Shown: positions 40,847-53,194 of the stretch, in pieces | Layout: each line of letters starts with the position of its first letter | How positions within the stretch are numbered: position 1 is the stretch's first letter | Assembly: GCF_013368755.1 (NCBI RefSeq) | Contig: NC_049565.1 | Span: 1,302,001-1,366,000 of the forward strand | Length of the DNA stretch: 64,000 nucleotides | Direction of reading: 5' to 3' | DNA from: Talaromyces rugulosus | Lineage: Eukaryota; Ascomycota; Eurotiomycetes; Eurotiales; Trichocomaceae | The notes under the pieces: model-generated | Told to the model about the DNA's origin: nothing | The model's input: the letters and a program-made list of their open reading frames with translations, nothing else | The model's database searches: none | Translations under genes and position numbers: made by a program

Positions 40847-43800
40847 CTACAGCTTCATCCCCCAGGCATCACGCTGCCACATCTTGACTCCTTCAACCGC
40901 AGAGCGCTTCAGGTCCTTTTTCAGGATCGGGGAAGATCGCTCAACCTCGTCATCAGTATCATACCCATCTGTTGGGCTTGCATCAGAGCTTACCGGCTCC
41001 CCAGAACTGATAACAGATAGGCGCGAGCGGCTCCTTTGTAGCTGCGTCACGTGCATGGCGCCTGCCCGAGTATTAGAGTTAGATAGACCGATGTATTGCA
41101 ACGGAATAGATGGGCAATGGCAAATGGTATCGGCGAGATTGTAGCGCATTTCCCGCAAAAAGGTGGTGCTGTTATCACGAATGTTGAACAGAATATGCAG
41201 AGCCGATAGACAACGGAACTTGGTGATTTTCTGCATAAGGAAATGCTACAAAAAATTAGTTATCTCGTATATTTATATAGTCCACTGTTAGAAAACTCAC
41301 CAAGCCCTCTGAGTTCACCTCAATCATTAGTTCTTTTAGGTTGGCGCCACGGTTTGCTAGGGTGGAGATGGACTTGACACCGAGCCTCCACCCAGAATTG
41401 TGTTCGTTACGAATAACCAACCGACGAAGGCGGGTTAGATGGCTCTTCAACACTTTTTGTCGAAGATCTTCTACGCCGACCGTAGTTGGTGGTGTTAGAG
41501 GGGCCACTTTGGAAGTCTTCTGGTTTTGTTCAAACAAAAACAGTTCAGTGACCCACTCGAGACCACTCAGGGCATGAAGAAACGCATCGGTAACATGATC
41601 CGTATGGATAGAGGTCAGCTGAACTGGATCTGGCAGCTTGCTCAACATGGACCAGAATGCCGCTTGGGAGCCCACGTTGAGAAGGGATAGGTGTTTCAAT
41701 CTAGGGACATCGATACCCTTGAAAAGCACGGATGCTCTTACAGGAATCAGAGAGAGATACATATTTTCTAGGCATATTCCTTGGCCTGCGCGTAGGAAAC
41801 CAAACCCCTTTTCTTCTTTCTGGGTAGCTGGCTCGATAGACTGCTGTGGCATCTTTCCCTTGCCGCTATCAACTTGCGATGGCTCCTTGCTCGCCCATCC
41901 TTCATCTTCATCTGCCGAGTGCTGATCCTCATCACTCTCATCCACTATGTCTGGATGTTCCATATCGACGATATCCGAAAGAGCATCTTTGTCCCCATTA
42001 ACGGCTGTAGAAGGTCCATCCAGGTGAGCCTCGCCATTCAGAAGTGGAAAAGGTACGAAGACAGGCGGGCCAGATGACTTTGGGTTGTTAACTTCCGTAT
42101 GTTGAGATGGGCTTGTCAGTCCTGAGTTTGCCAGTTTTTTATCCTGCCATTCAAACGGAAACACCGGCGGGTCAGAGGAGGAATTTTCGCAAAGTTTTTC
42201 CAGGTAATCAAATAACTTATTATCGAAAAATCCTTCTTTTTTAGGCGACGACGTACCAGCAACGTCAGCTACCTCGCCATTGGTGCCATCGTCTTCGCCG
42301 GTTGTCTTTGTAGCAGTTGGTGGTTGAAAGGAATTCGAGCTAGCTGTAGCTACAGACTGCTTAAGCTCTTCTTCTCTGATACAAATATCTGCTGCCTTGC
42401 TGATTTTCTCCAGGGCGTGCTTTTCTCGTGGTATGATCTTACGACTAGATGATAGCAAGCCATCAGCAACTTTCCCCACGACTTTAGCAAAAGCAACGTT
42501 TCTAGCGACAGTCGTTTCATGGGCTCGTTGAACATCCTTGTGTGCAGCCAAGATAGCCATTTCAAACATTCGGTCAATAGATGGATCTTGCCCGGTTTTT
42601 GCAAGACCAAGTATTGCAGACAAAGCCTCTTCTTGGCGATGTCTGTCCTTGCGAACCTCAGCCATGCTGGTGGGCAATTGAGTGGGGGATCCTGGCGATT
42701 CGTTGGGGACTACCATGAATTGCGGAGGCGGATGGGGCAAACTAGGATTAAAATCATCGGCGTCGTCATCTGCGGATACTCCAGAGTCGTTGTTCTCGTT
42801 GACGGTTTTGGTCCGTGTTTTCCATGCTAGGCTTTTGGAGAACGACAGCTTCAAGGTTTGCAGCAGAGGCCCAGAATTGGCAACGCACTCGGCAATTTCT
42901 GGGATGTACTCATAATCGTCAATGTCCAGGACAGCCAAAGTCTTCAGGTTAGAAAATCGAGAAATGTTTTTGGGAACATCGGCAAGCTTGGCCGTTCCTA
43001 GCTTTCGACCAAGACGGGCGTTATTGTTGAGCTGGGTATGGTGGTTTGCAGCAAACGGAACGGGCGGGTTTGGGTGTCCGAAAAGATTTTGGTTGGGAGA
43101 AATGTAGTCCGGGTGGTGGTGGTGATGATGATGATGTACATTGATGGGGGGGTGATTCGACGGTGGGGGTGAGTGAAATGTGTTCATGATTGAACGTGAA
43201 TGAAGTGAAGGGCCTTTTTGGAGACGCAAGTATAAATGCTGAAGGGTTGTCTTCTGGCTAAGAGATAGCAGAAACGATTGACTTAGTTCAACGCCGATAT
43301 CCCAGCTGCAGCAATATTGTTATAACGTTAGTTATCTGAGGATATCCACGCAGGGAGATATGCAACGGGTCTTACTTGAAGGTCTCCAATGTCGACGCGT
43401 TCTTCAGCGCAGCCAGCAACAAGGCATTCAACAGTTTTCCAGACGAGCAATCGTACTTTAACTCGTGTGTAATCTTTTTGGCGCAAGAGCTGGATTCTGC
43501 GTCAATGGTAAATGATTTGATGTATTTTGCGTAGTTGTGGTCGCCTCCCGCGAGAGTTTCAAGGACGGTAGCTAGAAGGTCGACAGGCATGAGCCCATCC
43601 TCGTCCTCGGCTTCAGTAAAGGTGTGGTGGATGTGTCTATAGAGTATCGAGCTCACGGTGTCGTGAAAGTCTCGAGACACGAGCGCCAGATCTTTCATTT
43701 GCGTTGGCTCTGCCTGTTATGCAGGGTCAGTGCATGGTATACCTATGTGGGAAGAGATCCATGGGGAATGAAGCAGACGTACATGCGAGATGACTGTTCG

Positions 43801-43860
43801 CAGAATTTCACCTGGCAGAGGACAGCTGCTAGGGCGCACAGGTTCGCTGTCGAACGCCAT
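40847..43860 (-). CDS. Large F-box-like / leucine-rich-repeat-type protein
   Basis: Four exons (43860-43783, 43713-43376, 43305-41301, 41245-40847) give 939 aa. The first two encode an F-box-like helix pair: LPGEILRTVISHA and LALVSRDFHDTVSSILY. Scattered leucine-rich segments (LKTLAVLDI, LKHLSLLNV, LTRLRRLVI, NLKELMIEV) suggest LRR-type repeats for substrate recognition. A His/Asn-rich stretch at the N-terminal third (VHHHHHHHHPDY) and a long acidic, Ser-rich insertion (about 240-600) look disordered. The C-terminus is rich in Ser/Asp. F-box proteins recruit targets to SCF ubiquitin ligases; this role is inferred from the fold only. The acceptor-donor pairs are all GT...AG. Confidence 0.85.
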
Positions 43861-44748
43861 GCTGCCCTTGTCTTCTGCTGGCGTGCAGGTGAAGAACTTG
43901 ACGATTTAACCGATCCACGAAGCAAATGGAGCTTATGGGGTGGTGATGAAGAAAGTACGTAGTCGACCAGGACTACAGTAGCAACCGTGGGCTAGCTCTC
44001 CAGGCAGACACGGTTCCAAAGAATAGCAACAAGCTGGAGGGAGGAGAAGAAGTGAAGAGGAGGAAGAGAAAGAAAGAGGAGAGAGAGAGAGAAACAGACG
44101 GAGGAAGGCGGTAACGGGGCGTAACCGACGACGAGGGGCGCAGCGGGCGCTGATTGGGCAGATCGAGGCGCGTGTTTGCTGGTGGGTTGTATCAATATGC
44201 TTTGTTTCTTGCCAGTCGCAATGGATGAGTGAGTGATGTGACGCAGCAAGATGAGGCGATCCTCGTCCACGCCCGTGCAGTGCAAGGCGGCTGGGCGACT
44301 GCGTGGCAGGGGGGCATTGATTGGACAGCATGGCTTGCAGCACCATGTTGTGCATGACTAACGCATGGATATAAAGAGGATTGATTGTTCCGGGGGGGGT
44401 TGGGTGCAATGGCGCTGGCATGGCCAGACCAGGGGCCTGCAGAGTGGCTCTGCATGCTGGTTGTCTGTTACATAGCTACAGCATACAAGATGCATGTATA
44501 TACAAGTATAGACAGGTGCGTGTGTATATAGCGTGTAGCGTGTTAGTCGACAACTTCCCAAAGCGGCTAGCGGGACACCCCCGCTGCCCCGTTTCGGAAG
44601 CCCCACTCGGGAGTCGGAGACTCGGAGGAGCCACCCAACGCTAGCCGTTTTTGGGCTGCTGATTAACAGCGCCTCCCTTCTTGCCTTCTTGCGTTGTCGA
44701 CGTTGAACCGCTCTCGTTGTCGCTGGAATAGCTTCATCTGCGCCCACC
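43861..44748. promoter_or_regulatory. Divergent promoter region, F-box-like gene / GPI8
   Basis: 888 bp between divergent start codons. The F-box side has purine-rich (AGGAGGAAGAG) low-complexity DNA at about 44035-44105. The GPI8 side is GC-rich. Small ORFs here overlap on both strands and show no homology. Confidence 0.5.
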
Positions 44749-45951
44749 ATGCGCTTCCTGTCTGCCCTCCGCTCGCTGCTGCTGCTGGCACTCCTGCCGC
44801 TGCTGGCACAGGGCGAGCACACCTCCAACTGGGCCGTGCTCGTGTCGACGTCGCGCTTCTGGTTCAACTACCGCCATCTCGCCAATGTGCTCTCGCTCTA
44901 CCGCACCGTCAAGCGCCTGGGCATCCCCGACTCACAAATTATCCTGATGCTGCCGGACGACATGGCATGCAACCCGCGCAACGCCTTCCCCGGAACCGTC
45001 TACAGCAACGCCGACCGCGCCGTCGACCTGTACGGCGAGAACATCGAGGTCGACTACCGCGGCTACGAGGTCACCGTCGAGAACTTCATCCGCCTGCTCA
45101 CCGACCGGCTGGACGAGGACGTGCCGCGCAGTAAGCGACTCGGATCGGACGCGGGCAGCAACGTGCTCGTCTACATGACCGGCCACGGCGGCGACCGGTT
45201 TCTCAAGTTCCAGGACGCCGAGGAAATCGGCGCCTGGGATCTGGCCGACGCCTTTGGCCAGATGTGGGAGAAGAAGCGCTACCACGAGCTGCTGTTTATG
45301 ATCGACACCTGCCAGGCAAACACCATGTACACGCATTTTTATTCTCCGAATATCATCGCCACGGGCTCCAGTGCACTAGACCAGTCGTCGTACTCGCACC
45401 ACGCCGACAACGACGTTGGCGTCGCCGTCATTGATCGCTGGACATACTACGTGCTCGAGTTCCTCGAGACTCAGGTGACCTCGCCCACGTCCAAGCTGAC
45501 GCTGGGCGATCTCTTTGATTCCTACGACGAATCCAAGATCCACTCGCAACCGGGTTTGCGCTGGGATCTTTTCCCCGGCGGCGAGCACGAAGGCCGTCTG
45601 CGCACCGTTGTGGATTTCTTTGGCAATACGCAAAACGTGGAAGTCGAATCCAACTCATCTACGGGGCCGGGCTCGCTCAAAGAAGATCTCGCCGAGATTG
45701 CACGTTTGGTTGAGAAATGGCAGCGCCGGGAGGAGGAATATTACCCTTTTTTCCAAAACACTACTACAACAACAGAAAAAGAACATGTTAAACAGCCGTC
45801 GCCGCCGGCCAAGTCGGACCCGTATATTGTCAAGGGCGCTAGTCAGATGACAGACGAAGATAGCTGGACAAAACGACTTGTTGGGCTGGTTGTGCTCGGC
45901 GCAGGTACAGGTCTCTGGCTGGCTGGGTCGGTGCTAGGCAAGCGTGTTTGA
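44749..45951 (+). CDS. GPI8: GPI8, catalytic subunit of GPI-anchor transamidase
   Basis: ER membrane cysteine peptidase (family C13) of 400 aa that cleaves the C-terminal signal and attaches GPI anchors. A signal peptide covers about residues 1-22 (LLLLALLPLLAQG). The peptidase core starts SNWAVLVSTSRFWFNYRH. Catalytic His146 lies in MTGHGGD and Cys188 in MIDTCQANT. A single membrane helix at about 377-396 (LVGLVVLGAGTGLWLAGSVL) closes the chain with the short tail GKRV. All elements are intact and the length is normal for fungi. Coding GC is visibly higher than in neighbouring genes. It works in a complex with Gaa1, Gpi16, Gpi17 and Gab1. Confidence 0.96.
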   Translation: MRFLSALRSLLLLALLPLLAQGEHTSNWAVLVSTSRFWFNYRHLANVLSLYRTVKRLGIPDSQIILMLPDDMACNPRNAFPGTVYSNADRAVDLYGENIEVDYRGYEVTVENFIRLLTDRLDEDVPRSKRLGSDAGSNVLVYMTGHGGDRFLKFQDAEEIGAWDLADAFGQMWEKKRYHELLFMIDTCQANTMYTHFYSPNIIATGSSALDQSSYSHHADNDVGVAVIDRWTYYVLEFLETQVTSPTSKLTLGDLFDSYDESKIHSQPGLRWDLFPGGEHEGRLRTVVDFFGNTQNVEVESNSSTGPGSLKEDLAEIARLVEKWQRREEEYYPFFQNTTTTTEKEHVKQPSPPAKSDPYIVKGASQMTDEDSWTKRLVGLVVLGAGTGLWLAGSVLGKRV

Positions 45952-46587
45952 TCTGCTTTCTTTCTTAATAAACACTGTACATATACCCTATATTATTACT
46001 GTTGCCTTTTAGCGTCTCAGATATAACACTCATCACGGTTCAATCTTACAATTCACGTTTAAAACGACATGGGTGAAAAATGCATCATTCATTCGCTATC
46101 CCTCCCTTCCTCCCTGCCTAACTACATGTATGAAAGAAACCACATTCTCCACGCTTCCTCCCAGTCCATCCATCCATAAGCTAAATAAAATCCCCCCTAA
46201 CGAAACCATCCCTCCGCAAACTGACATAAAAAGGGGGCAATAATGCAATGCAATGTGTATAATGAGGCATAACAAACAACAGGAAAGGGAAACATGTCCC
46301 TTTCGATGCCAAATCAACTGAATAAAAACAAGATATAATAATAATAATAATAAAAGGAACCACTCCAGAACAAATGTGTGCTTTGAAACGTGATATAATG
46401 GGTGTAATGCCAAACAGAAGGATATCCATAAGGACAGACAATTTAAGAATTGTCTGGGATGATTTTTTTTTTTTCGCTTGCGTGCATGCAATTCAATCCA
46501 TACAGATACAACATAATGCATACCGACAGCGACGACTTGATTGCAGGGGTGAAAACAGTAAACAAATAACAAAAAAATCGTACCATC
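45952..46587. other. Convergent 3' region between GPI8 and CDC45
   Basis: 636 bp, AT-rich, with an ATA microsatellite at about 46335-46353 and a T-run near 46462-46474. Consistent with two 3' UTRs. No gene seen. Confidence 0.6.
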
Positions 46588-49241
46588 TTAACCAACAACA
46601 CTCCTAAAACTCAAAGCTTCAAGAAACCCGCCCAAATCCTCCTTTTGCACTTCGACAACGCAATGTTCAAAGCTGTCGATGCGGACACGAGCACTGGTTT
46701 CTTGGACGACTTCTTGAAACGCAATACCAAATCGATTGCGAACGAGATTTTTATTTCCAAGGAATCCCTTGTCGTCCTCGGGTCCATCGTCCGAGTCCGA
46801 TCCAGACGAGGAATCGTCGTCTTCGGTCTCGTCTTCTTCTTCCTCGTCGTCGTCGTCGTCCTCGTTTTGACGAGCGCGCTCGGCAGCTCTTTTTCTGCGA
46901 CGCTCTTCTCGTTCTTTTCTCTTTTTGTCCTTGGCTTCTTTCTTGGTGCGCTGGGCTTCTTGCTTCTTCGCAATCGCTGCAAAGTCGACGACGCCGCCGC
47001 CGCCTCCTGTGCCAACTACCACGTACACTCCGCGGTCTTCGTCTAGTCCTGCCAGGACGAGCGGTGTGCCCAGGATCTTTTTCTTGCCCATCTTTGTCTC
47101 ACTACGGTCACGCTCTTGCACTTGAATGGCCTCGGCTACCCAGAGGGCAAGTTTTGTCAACGCGCCCGGGTTCGTGAAAAGTTTGACATCTGGGCCCTCC
47201 TTAACAACGGCGATACGGAAAGCACGCAGATGTCGAATCTGGTGTTTGGAGAGCAGCGACGTCCCCGTTCGGAGAATAGCTCGGTGGAGATGTTTTGCTA
47301 TGGGCAGTGACTCAACAAGCAAGGTGGGAGAATCAGAGCCAGTCGGTGACAGGGCATCGTAGGCACTCCAGAACCGAGGGTGCAGGTTGGCAGGGTCTGT
47401 TTCAGAAGGCAGCTCTGACTGTCCGGTACCATTCGTGATCTGAGGTCGAAAGGAAGAGCCTGCTTCCCATGCGCCGGGGCCGACTTCTAGAATTGAGCCC
47501 AGGATGACAGCAACGTCTGTGGCAGACAGGCAAGCTTTCCACCCCCAGCTACGAACAAATCCCCAGCCCTGCCGGTTGTTGCTATGTCCAGATGCAGGCG
47601 GGGGAACCAGTCCGTCCAGGCCATACATCGGGGCATATTTCAGCAATCGCGAGCGCAGTACACGCTTCAGCTCCATGTCCATATGGGTGTAGTTCTGGTG
47701 ACACTGGGTTAAACTAATTCCCATTTTGGCAAGCAGCTTATGCAGTCTCTTGCGGCCATGTTCCGTCCAGACATGCAGCCGCGATGCAAGATAGTGGCTG
47801 TGCAGCATGCTTTCATATAAAGACCAGTGTCGCACGAGGAGAAACCGTGGCTCTGGAGACAGCCGGATTGACGTATCCGTTGGAGATCGAGCTGTCGTGG
47901 GGATCATATCGGAGCTTGAACCGGGCACGTCTCGCCCGCTCTCTGCGCTGTCAGGTGGATTGAGTCGATGAACTTCGTCTCGCAAGATCTGTCGAACGTG
48001 TTCACCTCGTGATCCGCCCCAGCCTGCCGACCCTCCAGATTCAGACGAGCTCGAGATGCCAACACCGGCCATTGTGCGGCCCGAGAGCTCCATGCTCGAA
48101 GCTCCCACGATGGCTAGCCACAAGAGATCGTTGTCTTCGCGGCCCAACTCAGAGGCTAATGAGTACATCATTGAAGAAATCGGTTCCGAGTAGGCTGTGC
48201 CCGTACTGTAATATGCTTGTAGTATACTTTCGTGTTTTCTTTTCAATCGTAAAAGCCGCCGTCTCAGCGTTCGTGCCGACGGTTGTCTCGACACCAGCGG
48301 GGACATAATATTTGGCTCTGGGGACGGCGTGCGTGAAGAATTCGAGGAATCGTGGCCTATTGCTCGCCGTCGATTACTGGGCGACGAGGGAACTGGGGAG
48401 CTCTAGTAATTTGTCATCAGTAAGCTGAATGTCAAGATGCGGGCGTAATACATACTGAATTGCTCCGTCTTCGCTGACGCGGTCGTTCATCTTCCTCGTC
48501 TTCGCTGTCTTCCTCCTCACGGCCCGACCAGGATTTGCGTTTCTTTGAACCCATTCCAAAGTCGTCGCCGTCGTCTTCGCTTGCGGAGTCCGAAAGGTCG
48601 TCGCCATCATCGTCGACCTCGGGCATCTCCTCGAGCGCGTAGTACGCATCGCGTTCCTTTGACAGTTCCTCCTCGATATCACCGTCGTCGAACACAATCA
48701 CGCCTCCCTGACCAGCTGTATATTGGCGAGTCAGGCCGCCCTTGTCCACACCACGGGTTTTCCGACGGGCAGTAGGGTCTAATTCGTCCAAAGTGTCGCG
48801 CGACTGTTGTTGCTGCCACTGGCCGCCAAAGACATTGACCAAATTCCACGGTCGTCGGGCGTCAATAACCCACGCCTCAACACCGCCCGTGTCGTCAGAC
48901 GCCGCTGCCTCATCATCGTCCGCATTTGTAAGGCACAGAATCTCGCTGAGATCGACCAGACCGCCGACCCCAAGACAGATGACCACGCCGCCGCTGCCAC
49001 CCTCGGTGGTTCGCAGGGGTCGCACCAATTCCTCGCCCGCGCGTGCGAGATCGCCATAGCCGGCAATTGGCTGGATTTTGTGAGCTATATAGTCGCGTTT
49101 CAGCAGCGTCGTCAGGATCCGGCAGGCGCAGAGAGCGTCGGGCTCGAGGGCAACGAGGATCAGGACCGGCGGAGACAGCGGGTGGTGCGAGCGAAGGAGC
49201 TGCAGGTAGAGGTGCGATATCAAGCCCCGGGGGAGATACAT
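46588..49241 (-). CDS. CDC45: CDC45, replication initiation factor (CMG helicase subunit)
   Basis: Two exons (49241-48456, 48402-46588) give 866 aa. The N-terminus MYLPRGLISHLYLQLLRS and LVALEPDALCACRILTTLLKRD are diagnostic of Cdc45, followed by VICLGVGGLVDL and WVIDARRPWNLVNVFG (the DHH-type phosphoesterase-derived fold). Acidic blocks occur at about 215-255 and at about 740-770, and the second exon carries RTLRRRLLRLKRKHESI and the C-terminal FEHCVVEVQKEDLGGFLEAL. Cdc45 joins Mcm2-7 and GINS to form the active helicase. The long basic/acidic insertion (KKEAKDKKRKEREERRR near 710) is typical of filamentous fungi. Nothing is missing. Confidence 0.95.
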
Positions 49242-50278
49242 TTTGGCGTGTATGAAGCGTACAGGAGCCAGAGATCTGTTGCTGGTCTTTTAGAACGCGG
49301 GTTTTTGTCTTCTTTTCCCAGCGTCACGACACATGTGACGTGACCTGGAAAAAGCACATCCCCCGATTGAAGGGAGCGGCGTGAGAATTGGATCTGGGGT
49401 GAGCCAGGAGAAGAAGAAGAAGAAGTACGAAAAATAATCAGGCGATAATGCAATAGTGCAGTCGTATGAAGGTAGGCGTCCTGTCTTGGAGTTGTGACGA
49501 TAGAAACCACTTGCAGTTACTAGTTAGCCCGCAACGCAGCCCGGCGCGGTTCCTGGCGCGTCGTCGACGTGCTCCGCGGCGGGTCATTTCTTCTCATTCC
49601 GCACCCGTGCCTAGTTAGTATTTTCGCTCCCTACCTAACGTTAAGACGACAAATAAACAAACGAGAAGAAGTACTTGGCTATGTATGAGAAATTTTCCGG
49701 TCTGTCATATGTAAAGAATGCCTTGTTTCGCTTCATTATTGCACTCGTTACATATGGAGGGCTTGGAACAAAAATATTGACCAAAAAATATATATTCGAG
49801 TAATGAAATTGATGTGTCGACCACTAAAATTAGGCAATTAAATATACTAGATATATCAATTGATATCAATAGTCATTACGAACTTATACATATGATCTAG
49901 CTGTAACTTCGGTAATAAACCAAGAACTTGGATTTGAACACAGTGAAGGGAATCCAACAGATAATTAGATCAATCTGACCTGTTGGTGAATCATTCTGAG
50001 TACCTACTTGCCATATCTGTCTCCCGCTTCGATGCGATGGAAGAGAGGAGGATAGCATTGAAATCTTGATGGCCACAACCGGAACATGTCCCAAACTCCA
50101 ACTCTATAGGGCAGGTCTTTGCTCTTTGATCCACCAGAAGTCTCTGGAAGAGCATCGTACTGAAACACTGACGCTAGCATTTCCAAAACATTGTCCGCCA
50201 GAGTCTGGAATTCCTTTACACAGTGTGTTTAAAATAAAATAAAGCAAATAAAAAAAGATAGGGACTGCATTTACTGCG
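49242..50278. other. Intergenic region between CDC45 and the DUF1330-like gene
   Basis: 1037 bp. The CDC45-side 300 bp is its promoter. The rest is AT-rich with palindromic ATCAATTGAT words (about 49857) and short unsupported ORFs. No gene seen. Confidence 0.5.
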
Positions 50279-51264
50279 CTACAGCCTCGCAGCACGCCCC
50301 TGCTCGACGTCGAACTCGGTCGTGCATAGCAAGAACGTATCACGCAGAGCCTACAGATCAATATCCCAAGTTAGTCAGCCAATCAGCCAAAGCATACATA
50401 TATGCACTGGATATAACCCACCTTGAGCCGGTGCTTCTCGTTGATCTCCTGGTAATCCTGACCCGCCAACATGTCACAGAAATGCCGGATGGACGGATAG
50501 TGCACAATCGAAATCTCGTTCCACCACTCGTGCTCTGCTTGGTCGTGCTGTCGGCGAGAGTCGTTTTGCTGTGTTGAAGGGGGCTTGACAACGTTTCCCA
50601 CCAGTTTGGCGTCTCCTCCCCGTTTTCCAGCAACGGGGACGAAGGCCTATCAACATATCAGCATATCAGAAGTGGACTGTAGTACATCGCAGCACGTAGG
50701 CTAGTAGACTAAACCCACCTGTCCGTATTCAAAGTAGTTCTTCTTCCCATCCGGATGATGGAAATGCAGCAAATTCAGCATCGTCACGGGCTTATCGTGG
50801 TCAACACTCAGCTGGTCCATAAACGCCAGTAGCTCAGGCGACACTTCGAGGTTCTGCGATGTCTCCTTGCTGCTACGCCTAATCTCATCGAGAGATCCCG
50901 TCAGTGGCGGCGGCTGCTGGGATCCCTGTTTCAGCTTTGCATCTCGCTCGGGGTAAGTCGTGAGCAGTTTTGATGGGATGCCGGCGAGAATGCGATACTC
51001 GGCGCTGATAGCTGATTGTAGGTGCGCCGGGATGGGCGAAGCGGATGATGATAGTCCTTGGGTTTGCTGTAAAAGTAGCATCACATCCCATCGCTGTGTG
51101 GTGAGTGGGTTGACGTCGAGTTTAGAAGGACGAACGACAATGTGTCGTGGACGAGAGGCGACGACGACATGGACGCCCGGCGAAGCTTTGAGTTTGTCGA
51201 CAAAGGCCGTCGGATCCTGAAAGGGATCTTTGAAAGCAATGAGATGCAAGGTCAAGGCAGGCAT
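50279..51264 (-). CDS. DUF1330-like dimeric alpha/beta-barrel protein
   Basis: Three exons (51264-50719, 50646-50422, 50350-50279) give 280 aa, starting MPALTLHLIAFKDPF. The pattern VTMLNLLHFHHPDGKKNYFEYGQAF is shortened to its ends here: VTMLNLL and EYGQAFVPVAGKRGGD. It continues with the second-half strands (LVGNVVKPP, NEISIVHYPSI). Together they match the ferredoxin-like dimeric alpha/beta-barrel fold of DUF1330. Related bacterial proteins are small; this one has an N-terminal extension that looks like a second copy of the fold. The function is unknown and no cofactor residue is evident. The start codon used avoids a non-ATG upstream extension. Confidence 0.8.
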
Positions 51265-51532
51265 TTTGTACTGTCTTTTAATTCGTAGCCATTGAACAAT
51301 TGTTGGGTTTTCCTGTTTCAAAGGTGTACGTAGGTGCTGAACTGATATCAAAGCGCGACAGTATTCCCCTCACCAAAATGCCGAGGCTAAAGTCCCAGCA
51401 CTATAAAACACTTTTTTGTCTAGTAATCTACAAATATTTACCAACAAGTTCTATTTAAAGAATAATATTTAAGGCAATTAATAATTATAACTACAATTAC
51501 AGATAGTTACAGTTTATTTGGCAACTCCACTC

Positions 51533-53194
51533 CTAAGCCTTGACGCGGATCGGGTGGGCTTCGGTGTTGAAGACAAACTTGTTCGATCCATTGGCCTGGA
51601 TTTGCCATTCGGCGTCTGTTTCATCGTTAGTGTACGTGATAATTCGTGGGATCTGGGCAACTCACCATCAGCCTGGGCCAGGTACATGTATTTCAGCACC
51701 TCAGCAAACAGGAAGGACTCCTGAAGGTTGTCCTGCTTCCCACCGTGGGGGGCATTGACGTCAGAGAGACCAGAGTATCCAGAGCCACCAAAGCAGGTCG
51801 CGTTGACAGCAAGGTAAGCGTCCCAAGCCCACTCACGGTACTACAGAATAGTTAGGTCTGAAAAATCATTTCATGCACGGAAAATAACAACGTACCTTCT
51901 CCTCACCAGTGATGCGCCAGGCGTAGTAGAAGCTCTCTACGACTTCAGGGCGCAAGACATAGGTGGAACCGGTGATGTAGAAACCGTTCTTCTCGTAAAA
52001 GTCGGACTGGTCGGCAGGAACACCTTCCTTGTCCCAAGCAAAGATCTCAGGGCCAATGTGGGTGGCGGTTCCGTTGTAAGTTTGATGCCATGAGTCGGTG
52101 AAGGCAAGACCAGTGTCCAAAAGTTTCTTGTCGTTGAGGACAGAGCCGGCCAGCAAAAAGTTGCCGCCAATAAAGCCAGTCAAGTGCTCGCTCGTCTTGA
52201 TGACAGTGCCGTTGTTCCAAATGTTGACAAAGGTCAAATCCGGGCGGCTTTCCGGGTGCGAGAGCAGCTCGGAAATAGTCGAATTAGCCGCGCTCAGCCA
52301 AGTGTCACGGTATTCAGTGTACTGCGAGTCATAGAGCCAGAATTTGATCAGGTACTCGTAGTAAGAGTCGTCACCACCGTTCCAGGTGACGTAGTTGTCG
52401 GTGAACTCGCCGCTGGCGATGTCGAGAGTGCTGCCAACCAGACCCGGGAAAGGCTGCGCCCACGAGGGCTTCGGGTCGAGGATGTGGGATTGGGCCTTCC
52501 GAGCGAGCTTGCCATAGGTGTCATTGCCAGTCAGGTCGGACAGACGAGTCCATTCCAGAACCAGAGTACCGGCCTGGGCGATACCGGCCGTTGTAGAGCC
52601 GTCGTCGCTGTGGTTGGCCAATGCCAAGTTGTTGACAGGGATACCCGACTCAGTGTCGAAAGCGTAGCTCAAGGTATCAGCCAGGCTGGTGGCTTGGGTC
52701 AAAATGGCCTTGACCTTATCCTTGTCCTTGTCATCGACCAGATGAGCAGCCGGACCGGTCAGCAGGTCGTAGGCAGACAGGAGACCTCCCAGGTAGCGAA
52801 TCGTGGTCTCGAACAGACTGACGATGGTCTCGTTGGAGCTAGTGAAGTCGATCTTGGGAACGAAGTCGAGAATATCGTGGACGATTTCCTTGTGGCCCAT
52901 GACAATGGCAGTCGAGAAGCCGTCAATAGCAGAGGCACCCCAGCCGCCGCTAGATCAATAGTTAGCTTCTGGATCACCGTCACTACCACACGGGACTGGC
53001 AGAACAACATACAAGCCATCGTCGCTGGTGTTGTCCAACGGATGCAGCTGGTCATGGGGAAAAGCATGCTCGTAGTAACCATCCCAGGCGATCTGGAAGG
53101 TGTTCTTGACAGCGGCAGCGCGTTCAGCTTGGCTAAGGGCTGCAGCCTGGCTGGCGGCGGCCAGAGCCGACATGGACATGGTCGAAACACGCAT
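51533..53194 (-). CDS. Secreted class I alpha-1,2-mannosidase (GH47)
   Basis: Four exons (53194-53013, 52949-51896, 51840-51666, 51615-51533) give 497 aa. The N-terminal ~20 residues ([19 protein letters not shown]) fit a signal peptide. GH47 hallmarks are [58 protein letters not shown] and [16 protein letters not shown]. The C-terminal part closes with [19 protein letters not shown] and FNTEAHP, the Ca2+-binding Thr/Glu region. Several N-glycosylation sequons (NNTS-type) are visible. It trims alpha-1,2-mannose from glycoproteins; with its signal peptide and no anchor it is like the secreted or vesicular fungal type (for example Aspergillus 1,2-alpha-mannosidase), not the ER Man9 enzyme. Confidence 0.95.

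Noticed and set aside
46335..46353. ATA microsatellite downstream of GPI8
   Set aside because: Simple repeat in a 3' UTR; no sign of further structure.
48807..49343. Plus-strand ORF of 178 codons overlapping CDC45 exon 1
   Set aside because: Antisense shadow of a conserved coding exon; no domain.
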